A DNA stretch of 64,000 nt, from positions 25,805,001 through 25,869,000 of the forward strand of contig CM059582.1 of NCBI GenBank assembly GCA_030407085.1, read 5' to 3'. The notes under the pieces were generated by a model. The model was not told the DNA's origin and made no database searches. It was given only the letters and a program-made list of their open reading frames with translations. Position 1 is the stretch's first letter, and each line of letters begins with the position of its first letter. The DNA comes from Trichopria drosophilae (taxonomy: Eukaryota > Arthropoda > Insecta > Hymenoptera > Diapriidae). Positions 12,932-22,513 of the stretch are shown in pieces. The translations under genes and the position numbers were made by a program.

Positions 12932-13530
12932 ATACAGCGTGACCCATTTTAAGTTAGCCAAATAGCTCGAAATATCGCGATTAATTAAAAAAAGTATTTC
13001 AAACGAAAATTATTCCGTACGAAAAGGCTGATTGAACTATGATTTTGACAATGACCTGGATTTTTGTTTTCAAGGTTATTTGAAGGTTAAAATGATTTTT
13101 TAACATAAGAACCACTATTTTTATTATCGTATTCGGAAAGAGCGAAAATATTTCGGTCCGCAATGATTAATTGTAATTCTTGACCTTCAGAAGGTCAGGT
13201 GCGGAAAGTATCAATATTTTGAAAAATAAGTGTTTTAAAGAAACGTGTTTCAGATAAAAGTTGCTCAGGAAAGAGGGAGCCATCTTCCTGCATTATTGGT
13301 TTTAACTTTGAAGTCTATTTTCAAAAAAAACACTATTTCTGACACCGGACCTGAGAAGAGCAAGAAAATTTACGTCCGAAATAATTATTTATAACTTCCT
13401 AAAATGACCTTGGGAAGGTCGAATGTGGGGGAGAGGTTTGTGGAGGACGAGCTTCTGAAAATGACAGGCATATTTTATTAGAACAACATAATTTCAAGTA
13501 TAAATATTACTTTCGACATTTTACCTTCTG
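12932..13530. repeat. insect-type dispersed repeat with AAGGTC/GACCTT steps
   Basis: It starts ACAGCGTGACCCATTTTAAG, resembling a common insect repeat that begins with ACAGGGTG. It then shows recurring words such as GACCTTCAGAAGGTC, TGACCTTGGGAAGGTC and CCTTCTGAAGG, with a GAAAAGGCTGATTGAACTATG segment. No protein is encoded. The exact right edge is uncertain. Family identity is from recognition only. Confidence 0.5.
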
Positions 13531-14442
13531 AAGGTTGTTTTAGAGAAAATTTGATTTTAAAGAAAAAACTAGGGAGCAAAATAGGCGTTTACCCACGATG
13601 GCATCTTTGATGTCCGAGCCAAGTGAGGTCGATACTCACACCTATTCTCTCTCGTTGCACATAATTAGGGAACAAGACATCAGCATGTACCTTATTACCA
13701 TGACCATCGTCAACCTTCATCTTTATCTAGCAATGTCACATTTATCAGGCTTCATCGACAATATCGTTATCATCCGACAGTATTATCAACCACGAAGTTG
13801 TAGCACCTCATTTACATGGGAATAAAATGTTGAGGGACTCGCCATCCTCTACGTCAATGTAATAGTTAGCGACTGCTAACTTCGGCATCGTTCGTGATCC
13901 TACATCATACCCTATCATCAGTACGATAAAAATCCTGGAGATAATATCAACTGTACTATTTTTGTCACCATCATCTGACATTACCGTCATACCAAAGCTT
14001 TTTTTCGAACATCATGAAAACAATCCAAAAGTTTCCATCTAAGAAAAATTTGCAATACCACTAAATCGAGCAGACACGTGTTATCATTCTGGTAAATTTA
14101 GTCAGAAAAATTAAAATAATATTACAACATTAATATCTGCTGTTGCTCATTAGGCCGACGTTCCTTATTTATATATATTAAATATAAAGTGAGCATAAAA
14201 ACTGCTTATATAACAATAATGTATAAATATAACACAATACCTAATGTTCAACGAAAATTAAATATGCCTGACTGCTAATTTTATTGCAGTTTCTCTTCTG
14301 AAGACAGATGATGATAGAAACTTGTCCGCAGAATTTAATGAATTTGCAAAAAACTTCTAAAATGTAATGTATGATGATATTGAGAAAGACAAAATTTATT
14401 CATGTTTGAGAAAATGAGGATTGAATTTGAGACCTTTGATAG
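13531..14442. other. no gene supported
   Basis: Short opposing frames at 13598-13825 (+) and 13808-13990 (-) lie in a slightly GC-richer patch. They have no family signature and may be repeat remnants. The rest is AT-rich. Confidence 0.4.
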
Positions 14443-14510
14443 GCCTTGAATTTAACCCTACACCTTTTGATTGTCGACGGAATGCTGTTTCAACTAAGCT
14501 ACACCTATAA
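14443..14510 (-). mobile_element. decayed tRNA-derived SINE head
   Basis: On the minus strand, AGGTGTAGCTTAGTTGAAAC resembles a tRNA D-arm/A box. It is followed by CAGCATTCCGTCGACAATC and then GGGTTAAATTC, a damaged B box. Spacing fits a tRNA-like unit of about 70 bases. It is not a functional tRNA. It differs from the SINE at 25754, so more than one SINE family or age class is present. Confidence 0.55.
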
Positions 14511-16344
14511 ACCCTCTGACCACTTTGCATCAATTTATGATCTGAAAAAAATTCAAGCATAATATTGTGTGACCAGATGGCATTAGAAGAATTTTTCACA
14601 TTCCTTCATCGATTTCATTTTACTAATTCATAATGCAAAGGATCGAAATAAATATTTTCGTACCAAGAGTGTATAATGTACTTTTTCACCTATAGGCGAT
14701 TAATGTTCCCGAAAGACTGCGAAACGTTCTCAAGGATATTGGATTATAACTTTGAAGGGGTAAAAGTTTACGCCCACGGGATAAACAAAATTTTTCGTAA
14801 TAGTACGTTAAATTCGAGTTTAGACACTGAGAGAATATAAGCTAACAATTAATAGTAGGTAATAGTATGTGTTGTGGTAACAGACACACCGTTAAAAATG
14901 CTTGTAATTTTACAATGAACGTCTCGTACATGTACAACACGTGTATTGTAGATTTCCTCTATACCTTTTGTAACATTACAACACGTTTTTCTAACATATG
15001 TCTACTGTGAAAAACAACGGTGATATAGAGAGTCAACGCACCTAGCGGCAGTCTGCGAAACTAGAATTACAATGCATGTGCTATGACAACATAAAATCAA
15101 ATTCATAGATTTATAACACACGAATTGTAGGTTTACAATATCTATATTATAATTTTATGACACATGTCGACTCATTTTATTTTACATTACATGAATTGTA
15201 GATTTACAATATACATTTTTAATAGTATGCTAACCGGTGGTACTCTTGTGTTTTCTCCGTGTATATCTCAAATTTGCATCTCAAAAGGTTACAAAACTCT
15301 TATAGTCATATTTTATTCCCCAAAATTTGGGTCTAAAATCGAATTTACACTCACTATTACACAAAGTAAATATTATTCAATGGTACCTTTATTTAAGAGG
15401 GATTTTAAACGATATTTGACTATCACAACCTGTGTCTCAAAAATTGATAATATGTACTTAATTAATACATTTTGGGTATTGAAATCGATATACATACAAC
15501 ATTGTATTCAGTAAGATTTATAGCCAGAAGTATATGTACGTATTTTGTATACGTACATATATCCATACCTCGCTTTTTAAGATTAACTCTGAAATGAGTG
15601 AGGAGCTCATCTTATTTACTGCAGATTGGTAAATTGTATATGTAATATTCTACACAATGCTGCATTTTCACGTGATTTCTCATTTTTTAAGTTTGTCAAT
15701 CCCAACGTCGGATTTTCTCATTTTTAGTCATAAGCCGTTTATAACCATGTATGATAATTTGATTGTATACAATTTTTAAAGCTTATTATATGCGTGAATC
15801 ACAGAATCTTATTAAAAAGCATATAGCATTTCAATGACGATTTGATGAATCCTTAATACACGACGACATCGAGTCACGAGCAGGTCCCTATACTTTCATG
15901 AGGGAGATGAAAATTGCACATGGGAACTTAATAAAAATAATTGGTTACGCAGCATGATATAACATAGTAGGGGAATAGACAAAGCTCAATCTACCCCAAA
16001 GTTTTCGAACCTCGGGAGTTTCCGAAACTGCCCTTTTCGTATTTGTGAATTATTTTTTATGCAGTTTTGATTTGGCGATATTGCTCTTGAATGTGACCTC
16101 CAACTAAACAAACAATTTGTGATCATGAGATATCGAACAACAGATTGTTACATTTTATGGTATAGGGCTGAAAAAATTCTGTCATAATAAAAAAAGGAAA
16201 CTTTTAATACATTTATAGATATTGTAATAATGATGCTATTCATTAAAAAAAATTATTTGAATTTGATATATCGAAATAGAATGTTGTGTTTACTAATTTA
16301 TTGTACAATTTATATTTTAACGGCTTGGGACAATGGTATCACAT
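14511..16344. other. AT-rich DNA, no gene seen
   Basis: The word ATTGTAGATTTACAATA and near variants recur between about 14945 and 15215, suggesting a decayed short repeat. The frame at 15164-15514 crosses it and shows no domain. Confidence 0.4.
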
Positions 16345-16710
16345 ATTTTATGTCTTGAGGCAGACACTAACCGTTTTTCGTCGTCGCTTTTTTGAAGACG
16401 ACGATCTAAGCCGCATATAGGGGTGCGTTGAGCATCTTGTACCTCCCACCACCTTCCTGATTCTCTCGTTTTTCTTCCAATTCCTTCTTCCTATTAAACC
16501 GCGCAATATGAGAACGTTTACCGTGATAGGAGAAATGCGAGAGTGGTGGTACGGAGAATAGGGCAACAGGAGAGGAGAATGAATACATTAGCAGGGGGTG
16601 GGGGACACCACGTGCTTAGAGCGACACAGTGCTTATTAGCTCACACCGTGGAAACTTCTCAAAACAGGGGCCACACGTTTCCATAGTACAGCATAGGCCG
16701 TACCAGCTCC
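16345..16710. other. GC-richer island with no recognised gene
   Basis: Composition is clearly less AT-rich than its surroundings. There is a hairpin at 16378-16407 (CGTCGTCGC facing GACGACG), G-runs near 16595 and a CACGTG E-box near 16610. Several overlapping short minus-strand frames are open but none shows a family signature. It lies directly left of the long-TIR element and could be a promoter-like or exon remnant. Confidence 0.3.
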
Positions 16711-16712
16711 TA

Positions 16713-17199
16713 GTCCAGCCATTATGTACAAAATAATGAGTTATAAAAGGAAAAATAGGAAGCAGTAATTTTATTCTTGGGGGTCTTCGGGATGTCAAGA
16801 AAAGCTTAACTTGAAGTTTTCGACCTCTGTTCCCTGGTTGCTTTTTTTGCTACAGTAAAAAATTTAAAAAAAATGGTTTTTCCGTAATAACTCGAGTTCT
16901 AATGAACTTGAAAGGTTGAAACTGGGCTCATTTGAAAGGTATTTTTTTGCTCTTCAAGTTTGCCCTACAATATTTTGTCGTGCGATAGATAGTTTTCGAT
17001 ATATAGAACGATTTATCGCGATTTTCGCACTGTAAATTAGCATTTTTTTTAGTTTTTTTGCTTTTTACTCGTTATGCTTAACGAAAAACATTAAAGTGGT
17101 TCTATAGAGAGTTGTAGAGAATTCAAAAACGAACAATTCTTTTTTTTATTTGTCCTGATTCGATGAAAATTGAGCCTTTTAGAGCGCCTCGAAGTAGAG
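16713..17199 (+). repeat. left terminal inverted repeat
   Basis: It matches the reverse complement of 20350-20835. Shared landmarks include ACAAAATAATGAGTTATAAA, GAAGTTTTCGACCTCTGTTC, GCGATAGATAGTTTTCGATA and, at the inner edge, GAGCGCCTCGAAGTAGAG. Confidence 0.9.
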
Positions 17200-17464
17200 T
17201 CTTCGTCGGCGTGCGAGTGGCGAGTTGGAAACGGAAGCTGTGCGTGGCGCCGAAGCGTCTTTGGAACAATGTCAGGCTTTATTCAAGCAATTTTGTTGCG
17301 TAGTATGTATTTTTTCTAGTTTTTTTGTGTTTTACTAGTAAGAAAAATAAAAAAGTCAGACATTTGTTCTCTTCATTGTTACTATATTATTATGTAAAGG
17401 AAGTTTATTACCAATAGTAAAAGGCATGTAAATGAAAACATTTTATATGTATAAACGCGGCACA

Positions 17465-17470
17465 TTTATT
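17465..17470 (-). terminator. possible polyadenylation signal
   Basis: AATAAA on the minus strand, about 40 bases past the stop of the unknown-family gene at 17509. Confidence 0.35.
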
Positions 17471-17508
17471 TTTTACAAAATACATACATACAAAAAATCA
17501 TCGGAATA

Positions 17509-18430
17509 TTAATTGTCGTATTTGCTGCTCTTGGCTAGCGTTTGGACTTGCTCGTCATCTTCAGGATGTTCGTTGCCATCGTCTTGGTCCGTTAACATGT
17601 CACTGAGGGGCGGTTGTTGAATATCGTCGAGATCATCGTCGTCGTTCTCCATTTCGTTAGCCGTAATTTCTGATGGACCATCCAATGTGTTCGTGTTAAA
17701 ATCCGCATTATCAAATACGAACTGGGAAAAAGAATTTTCCAAAACATTTTTTTCTTTTCCTTGAATGCTGGAGTTTTCATACATTGCCACTTCGCCGTAT
17801 GATGCGCAGAAACCCATTTTCGATAACACGCTGATGAGAATTTTGGATGAAAATTTTTTGTATAAAAATGCTCCAACGCCAATTTGAAGCGGGGACAGAA
17901 ACGAGCGCGGTCGTACAGCTACGATGATTGCGTGCGCAATCGATATACATTTTCGTTCCCAAGGCACTAGTGAACCGTGTTTATCTTTCATGATAATTTC
18001 AGACCAAACACTTGCAATGATTTAGGTACAGCACCTTTTGCATCTTTCACAAAGTCGTCAGATGGCGGATAATTATCTGTTTCATAAACTACCGAGCGTA
18101 TGTCACGACGAATGACAGCTGCAGCCTCGCATAAGACTCGCAGTTCTTCTTCTTGTGGATCTATTTGTGTCTCGGTGTACCATTTGTCTGCGAGTAATTG
18201 ATAGCTAACATGTTTGAAACAAATCATTGTACCGCGTTTTTGCCTTTCTACTATTATTATTTCATCGCCATACTTTTCGAGTAACCGTGATTTAATGGTT
18301 TTTATATCAGGAATGTGACTTATTTTCACTTGATCAATTAACGATTACAGAGAAAATTGACATTCACTAGAGTTCTCTTCAAGATATGTGAAAATATAAG
18401 TCATTGCTTCGTCAACCACGTTGTCACATG
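17509..18430 (-). pseudogene. broken gene of a conserved family of unknown function
   Basis: Two overlapping open frames (17509-17991 and 17988-18329) and an upstream piece form one interrupted protein. I recognise the overall pattern as a family found in many insect and other animal genomes: an SHIPDIKTIKSRLLEKYGDE block, an IRRDIRSVVYETDNYPPSDD block, a GFCASYGEV block and FVFDNADFNTNTLDG. I know no function for it. Damage: an in-frame TAA at 18345-18347, and a small indel near 18003-18010 that shifts frame between the two open frames. After NTLDG the protein changes to an acidic tail (DDDDLDDIQ..., DQDDGNEHPEDDE) instead of the continuation I would expect, so the C-terminus may be truncated or spliced. 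The upstream edge abuts reverse transcriptase sequence near 18430. Confidence 0.6.
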
Positions 18431-19600
18431 GTGATACGGCCAACATATTCGTGGCTGCCACCTTATTTCTCCCGGTCAATTTTGTTGACCAGATCTGACG
18501 GAGAATGCGCCGGTATTTTTTTTATGGTGGTTTTAGCAACCTGCACATCCTGGATATGCCTTTGAGGTACGCCCAGGTATGTGTAGGCTTCTTCGGCGCT
18601 AAGGTGGCGGATGACATTTCCGTTGACGAGCTCCATTTCGTTGTTATGAGAACCTGACCTTCCTCTGTGCAAATGAACGACTGCACACTTGTCCAATCCG
18701 AATTCCATGCCGATATCTCTCGAGTATGTGAGGGCGATGTTCAGAGATCGATGTAGTTGATCCTCGCCTGATGCGTATAATTTAAGATCGTCCATATAGA
18801 AAAGATGGGTGATCTTATGTACACGTTCACCAGGCGGTCCAGACATGTACCCTTGAGATTTCCGGAGAGCAACGGATAGAGGCAATAGCGAGATGCAGAA
18901 GAGCAGAGGACTCAGAGAATCTCCTTGATAGACACCTCTTTGGAATTGAACTAGTCTAGACATGGTTCGACGCTTGCCCGATGTCATGACAAAGCGTGTT
19001 TTGCAAAGAGGCATCAGGTCTTCTACAATTCTCACTATGTTTGCGTGGACATGGAGGCGTTTGAGCAACAAGCTTAAAAGCTCTTGCGATGTTAAGTGAT
19101 ACGCCTTCATGTTATCCAGCCAGGCTATCGACAGGTTACGCTTGTACTGGACTGCGTCCTGACAAACACACCTGTCGATAAGCAAGTTGTCCTTGCAGCC
19201 GGATACACCCATTTTGCAGCCTCGTTGTTCTACTATCCGTTGCCACACCGGTTTCACGGATTTCTCAATACGCTCGTTCAAAATGTTAGTGAACAATTTG
19301 TATAACGTATTGAGATACGTGATCGGTCTATGGTTTCTCGGATCGGACAAGTCTCCCGATTTTGGGATCAGTGTCGTTCGGCCCTCCACCAGCCAGTGAG
19401 GAATGGGTTGGTCTCCGTTTATATAAGAGGTGAATATTCGGGCTAGGTGTTGATGGACAGAAGTGAACTTCTTCCACCAATAGTTGTTAATTCCCTCCCA
19501 GCCCGGCGAGGTGAAATTCCTCGCTCCTGTGATGGCATTTTTCACCTCTAATGCACTGACGGGTGGGCAATCTTCACTTTGTTGTGTAATGTCGTCGCAC
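18431..19600 (-). pseudogene. non-LTR retrotransposon (LINE) reverse transcriptase, truncated
   Basis: The main open frame (18463-19662) carries LINE reverse transcriptase motifs in order: PGWEGINNYWWKK (fingers), RPITYLNTLYKLF, AWLDNMKAYHLTSQEL (motif A, first Asp kept, second usual Asp replaced by His), FQRGVYQGDSLSPLLFCISL (motif B), THLFYMDDLKLYA (motif C with both Asp) and MEFGLDKC. It resembles the R2/R4-type group; the exact clade is unsure. A run of eight T at 18516-18523 marks a frameshift, after which the thumb continues in another frame (RQIWSTKLTGRN, VAATNMLAVS) until about 18430. There it joins unrelated sequence. The N-terminus fades into an AAT-rich microsatellite near 19605-19640. 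No N-terminal DNA-binding or C-terminal endonuclease part is present, so it is not an autonomous element. Confidence 0.85.
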
Positions 19601-20349
19601 AAATTATTATTAATAATAACAATAACAACAACAAATACTACATATATATAGAAGCATTTCACCCCTCCGTGAAAAAAATTAATAATAATAACGGTCGATA
19701 ATAAGTACTATATTATTCAATTAATAACTTTATTCATACAGTTACATTGTTAATATAAAAAAACAATTTTCTAAATAATCTACAATAAAATGCCAAAACG
19801 CCAACCAGAGGTGTGTTCGATTTCTCTGAAAATGAATTAGATCGCTGTTAAGTCAACGGAATAAAAGTGAGGTAAGAAATTCTTAAATGACAATTTCTAC
19901 CGCCTGAGAAAGAAAAACAATACGTAAATGGACTTACCGATATTGACGAGTTCACTTGAAACAAAATTAGCACAATCACAATAAAATAGAATTCGCAATT
20001 TATAGCCACAAGTTCAATGAAACTTCAACGCATTATCACTCGTAACGTGGAAGAACCGCAGGCCGGGGAACAAAGTTCCGAAAATCAAAACCCCGAAAGA
20101 CTAAAATTTCTATATTGCGTGAGTCCAAGGTATTCTAATTGGCTTTCTTTTTGCCAAATTTTCAAAAACAAAGTGAAAAAAATTACGCTGGAGCCATTGT
20201 ACATCGAAATGTTGGCCTTTCGGTATGTTGATTTTCGGAACTTTGTTCTCCGGCCGAACCGCATATGTCGAGCTCCCGCCGTTTCTGGCAAAGTCGGCCA
20301 GCTATATTCGGCGCGACCCACACGCCGCGGTGTGCGAGCGGCGCAGACT
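19601..20349. other. internal non-coding part of the long-TIR element
   Basis: It begins with an AAT/AAC-rich microsatellite. On the minus strand it holds splice-like sites: acceptor-like TTTTTCTTTCTCAG near 19905 and donor-like CGGTAAGTCC near 19937. An inner inverted repeat pairs 20062-20099 with 20217-20256 (GAACAAAGTTCCGAAAATCA in common). Small frames at 20017-20593 lie across these palindromes and are not supported as genes. Confidence 0.45.
20062..20256. repeat. inner inverted repeat of the long-TIR element
   Basis: The arms of about 38 bases at 20062-20099 and 20217-20256 share GAACAAAGTTCCGAAAATCA in opposite orientation. Role unknown. Confidence 0.7.
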
Positions 20350-20835
20350 CTCTACTTCGAGGCGCTCTAGAAGGCTCAATTTTCATCGAATCAGGACAAA
20401 TAAAAAAAGGAATTGTTCGTTTTTAAATTCTCTACAACTTTCTATAGAGCCACTTTTATGTTTTTCGTTAAGCATAACAAGTAAAAAGCAAAAAACTAAA
20501 AAAATGCTAATTTACAGTGCGAAAATCGCGATAAATCGTTCGATATATCGAAAACTATCTATCGCACGGCAAAATATTGTAGGGCAAACTTGAAGAGCAA
20601 AAAAATACCTTTCAAATGAGCCTAGTTTCGACCTTTCAAGTTCATTAGAACTCGAGTTATTACGGAAAAACCATTTTTTTTTAAATTTTTACTGTAGCAA
20701 AAAAAGCAACCAGGGAACAGAGGTCGAAAACTTCAAGTTAAGCTTTTCTTGACATCCTGAAGACCCACAAGAATAAAATTGCTGCTTCCTTTTTTTTCCT
20801 TTTATAACTCATTATTTTGTACATAATGACTGGAC
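20350..20835 (-). repeat. right terminal inverted repeat
   Basis: Inverted partner of 16713-17199. High similarity over the full length points to recent origin or to gene conversion between the arms. Just inside it is a GC-rich 20260-20350 segment that could act as a promoter for the minus-strand genes. Confidence 0.9.
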
Positions 20836-20837
20836 TA

Positions 20838-21339
20838 TCCGTGTTTTATGTCAAGAAAGAATTTTAGTAAATTCGAAAAATATTAATGTTTACAAACACG
20901 GCTTTTAATCATGTTTACCATTATCAATGTGAGTAAACTTTTAGTAAACATTTCTGAAATAGAGGGTTACTTTACTAATATCTCGTTCGGTTGATGCTAA
21001 TTGATGATAAAATAATTTTTTATTTCATTAAATTGATTCATGTATTTAGAAGATCATAATTATATCAGTTGAACCATGATAATATATACCGTGGACATTA
21101 TCTAATTATTTAGTGTCGCAAATGTCTGTCACTAGCGAGAGAACTACGACTTGAGCACTCGTAGCGGTGTCATTCAGAATCTTAAATATATACCAATGTT
21201 TAGAGCGTCTATTAATTGAACATTTGTTGTCATACTTTTTATATGAGCTGCGAAGGTTACATTGCAACAATTATTCTATTTTCTTTTAATGTTTTATAAG
21301 ACTAAGTACAACATTACAAAGGAATGAGAATGGAATTCT
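20838..21339. other. no gene seen
   Basis: AT-rich flank of the long-TIR element. Confidence 0.4.
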
Positions 21340-21830
21340 AAACTTCATCACTTAAAAAGAAAACAAATCGTAAAATTGTATCATATTCATATCGCAAAAA
21401 AAAATCGTGATCTTCCGGTGACAATATATCAATGGAAACTGATGAAATGTGTCCCTTTGGCACTTTCATCGTCTGTTTAAGTAAAGTACGTCTGTCTGGG
21501 GTTTCGGTGAAGTTGGGTATGGATTTTGTACTTGGCTGGAGTTCCGACTGAGTCAACAGCACAGACGGGAGCCCGGAGGTTTCTGTAAGTTCAATGCGCA
21601 GCTTTGTAGGGCTGCACGAATAGCTCCCTGTCGTCCCGTGTTATTACGCTATAGCCGTAAAGGGGGTTTCATCCCACGAACCATTACTAGGTCCATGAAA
21701 AGCGCTTCTACCATAGCAGGGAAGTCAACATAATGCCGCAGTGAAGTCCCTCCCTCAGAAATCGCACCCTCGCTCTTTGTTCGGGTTTCATTCCCAGCTG
21801 CGTAACGGAAAATGTTGGATATTACTCGGA
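21340..21830 (-). pseudogene. possible coding remnant, unrecognised
   Basis: The patch at about 21560-21830 is much less AT-rich than its surroundings. Two minus-strand frames are open. One gives about 90 codons ending at 21338, including GSYSCSPTKLRIELT and a Ser/Thr/Pro-rich stretch; an in-frame double stop lies upstream near 21642-21647. The other, upstream, reads through EGGTSLRHYVDFPAMVEALF before a stop. No family is recognised. The two frames could be exons or one frameshifted relic. Composition is the main argument. Confidence 0.2.
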
Positions 21831-22284
21831 TCTTTTGATTTAAGGCTGTCGACTAATTGGAGTTCAGTGACGAGTTATAGTTACATTCAACGATCAATTT
21901 CTTCCTCGAATTAGATATTCATGACTTCATGTAATATGCAAATTCTTTAAGCGTCAAAGTGCATTTGACCTGGCAATGCAAGCCATTCACACCTGGAAAA
22001 ACTATTGTTTTGTGCTGATCATCTGTAGAAAAATCTTCTTAGATTCCATGAGTAGTTTTAATTCACATCTTTGATCGAAAGTTATTGTAGATCAGTTATA
22101 TTGATTAAATCTGTCTCTTGTTCGTTGCTCTTATGGATATTAGTCTCAATGCTTGTGTACACGATCTAGAAGCAAAAATGTATTATATCAGAGTTAAGAG
22201 ATATTACGACATAACTATTAAGTTCATCTTTCGATAAAATTAAGAGAATGACACAGTCAATAAAAAAAACTACATTTAATATAC
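21831..22284. other. no gene seen
   Basis: AT-rich, nothing recognised. Confidence 0.4.
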
Positions 22285-22513
22285 GTTTTTAACACTCCGG
22301 GAGTAGAACTCGGTTTTACGCCCTGCAGTGAAATCTTCGGGCGCAAATTATCGAGCTCCACGCTAGTCGTATCAAAAAATATGGTATGTAACGTGGGCGA
22401 AATATCGCTCTCCGACGAGTGTGATTGTAACGCTCGCTTTGCTCGTGCAGCAAAATTCTCACTCGTCGAAGATTGGTAATTGCGCCCGTGTTACATAATG
22501 TACTATTATTATA
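22285..22513. mobile_element. non-autonomous element, TTTTTAACACTCCG family, copy 1
   Basis: The left end TTTTTAACACTCCGGGAG and right end AATGTACTATTATTATA match the members at 56237 and 57898; the left end also matches 38036. The interior holds GC-containing hairpins: GGGAGTAGAACTC facing GGTTTTACGCCC near 22310-22333, and GACGAGTG facing CACTCGTC. No protein is encoded. Superfamily unknown. Confidence 0.6.

Larger units (their letters stand above)
16713..20835. mobile_element. 4.1-kb DNA transposon-like element with ~490-bp terminal inverted repeats
   Basis: The ends GTCCAGCC... and ...GACTGGAC are inverted copies, each bordered by a TA dinucleotide (16711-16712 and 20836-20837) that may be a TA target duplication. 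The inverted similarity runs in for nearly 490 bases on both sides with only scattered differences. Between the arms, all recognisable coding sequence reads on the minus strand: a LINE reverse transcriptase piece followed by a broken gene of unknown family. No transposase was recognised, so mobilisation would need one in trans. The TA-plus-long-TIR form does not settle the superfamily. Confidence 0.85.

Noticed and set aside
14296..14325. CTGAAGA followed by GATAGAAAC, a possible hammerhead core
   Set aside because: No stem II pairing is possible between the two words, and no stem III is seen.
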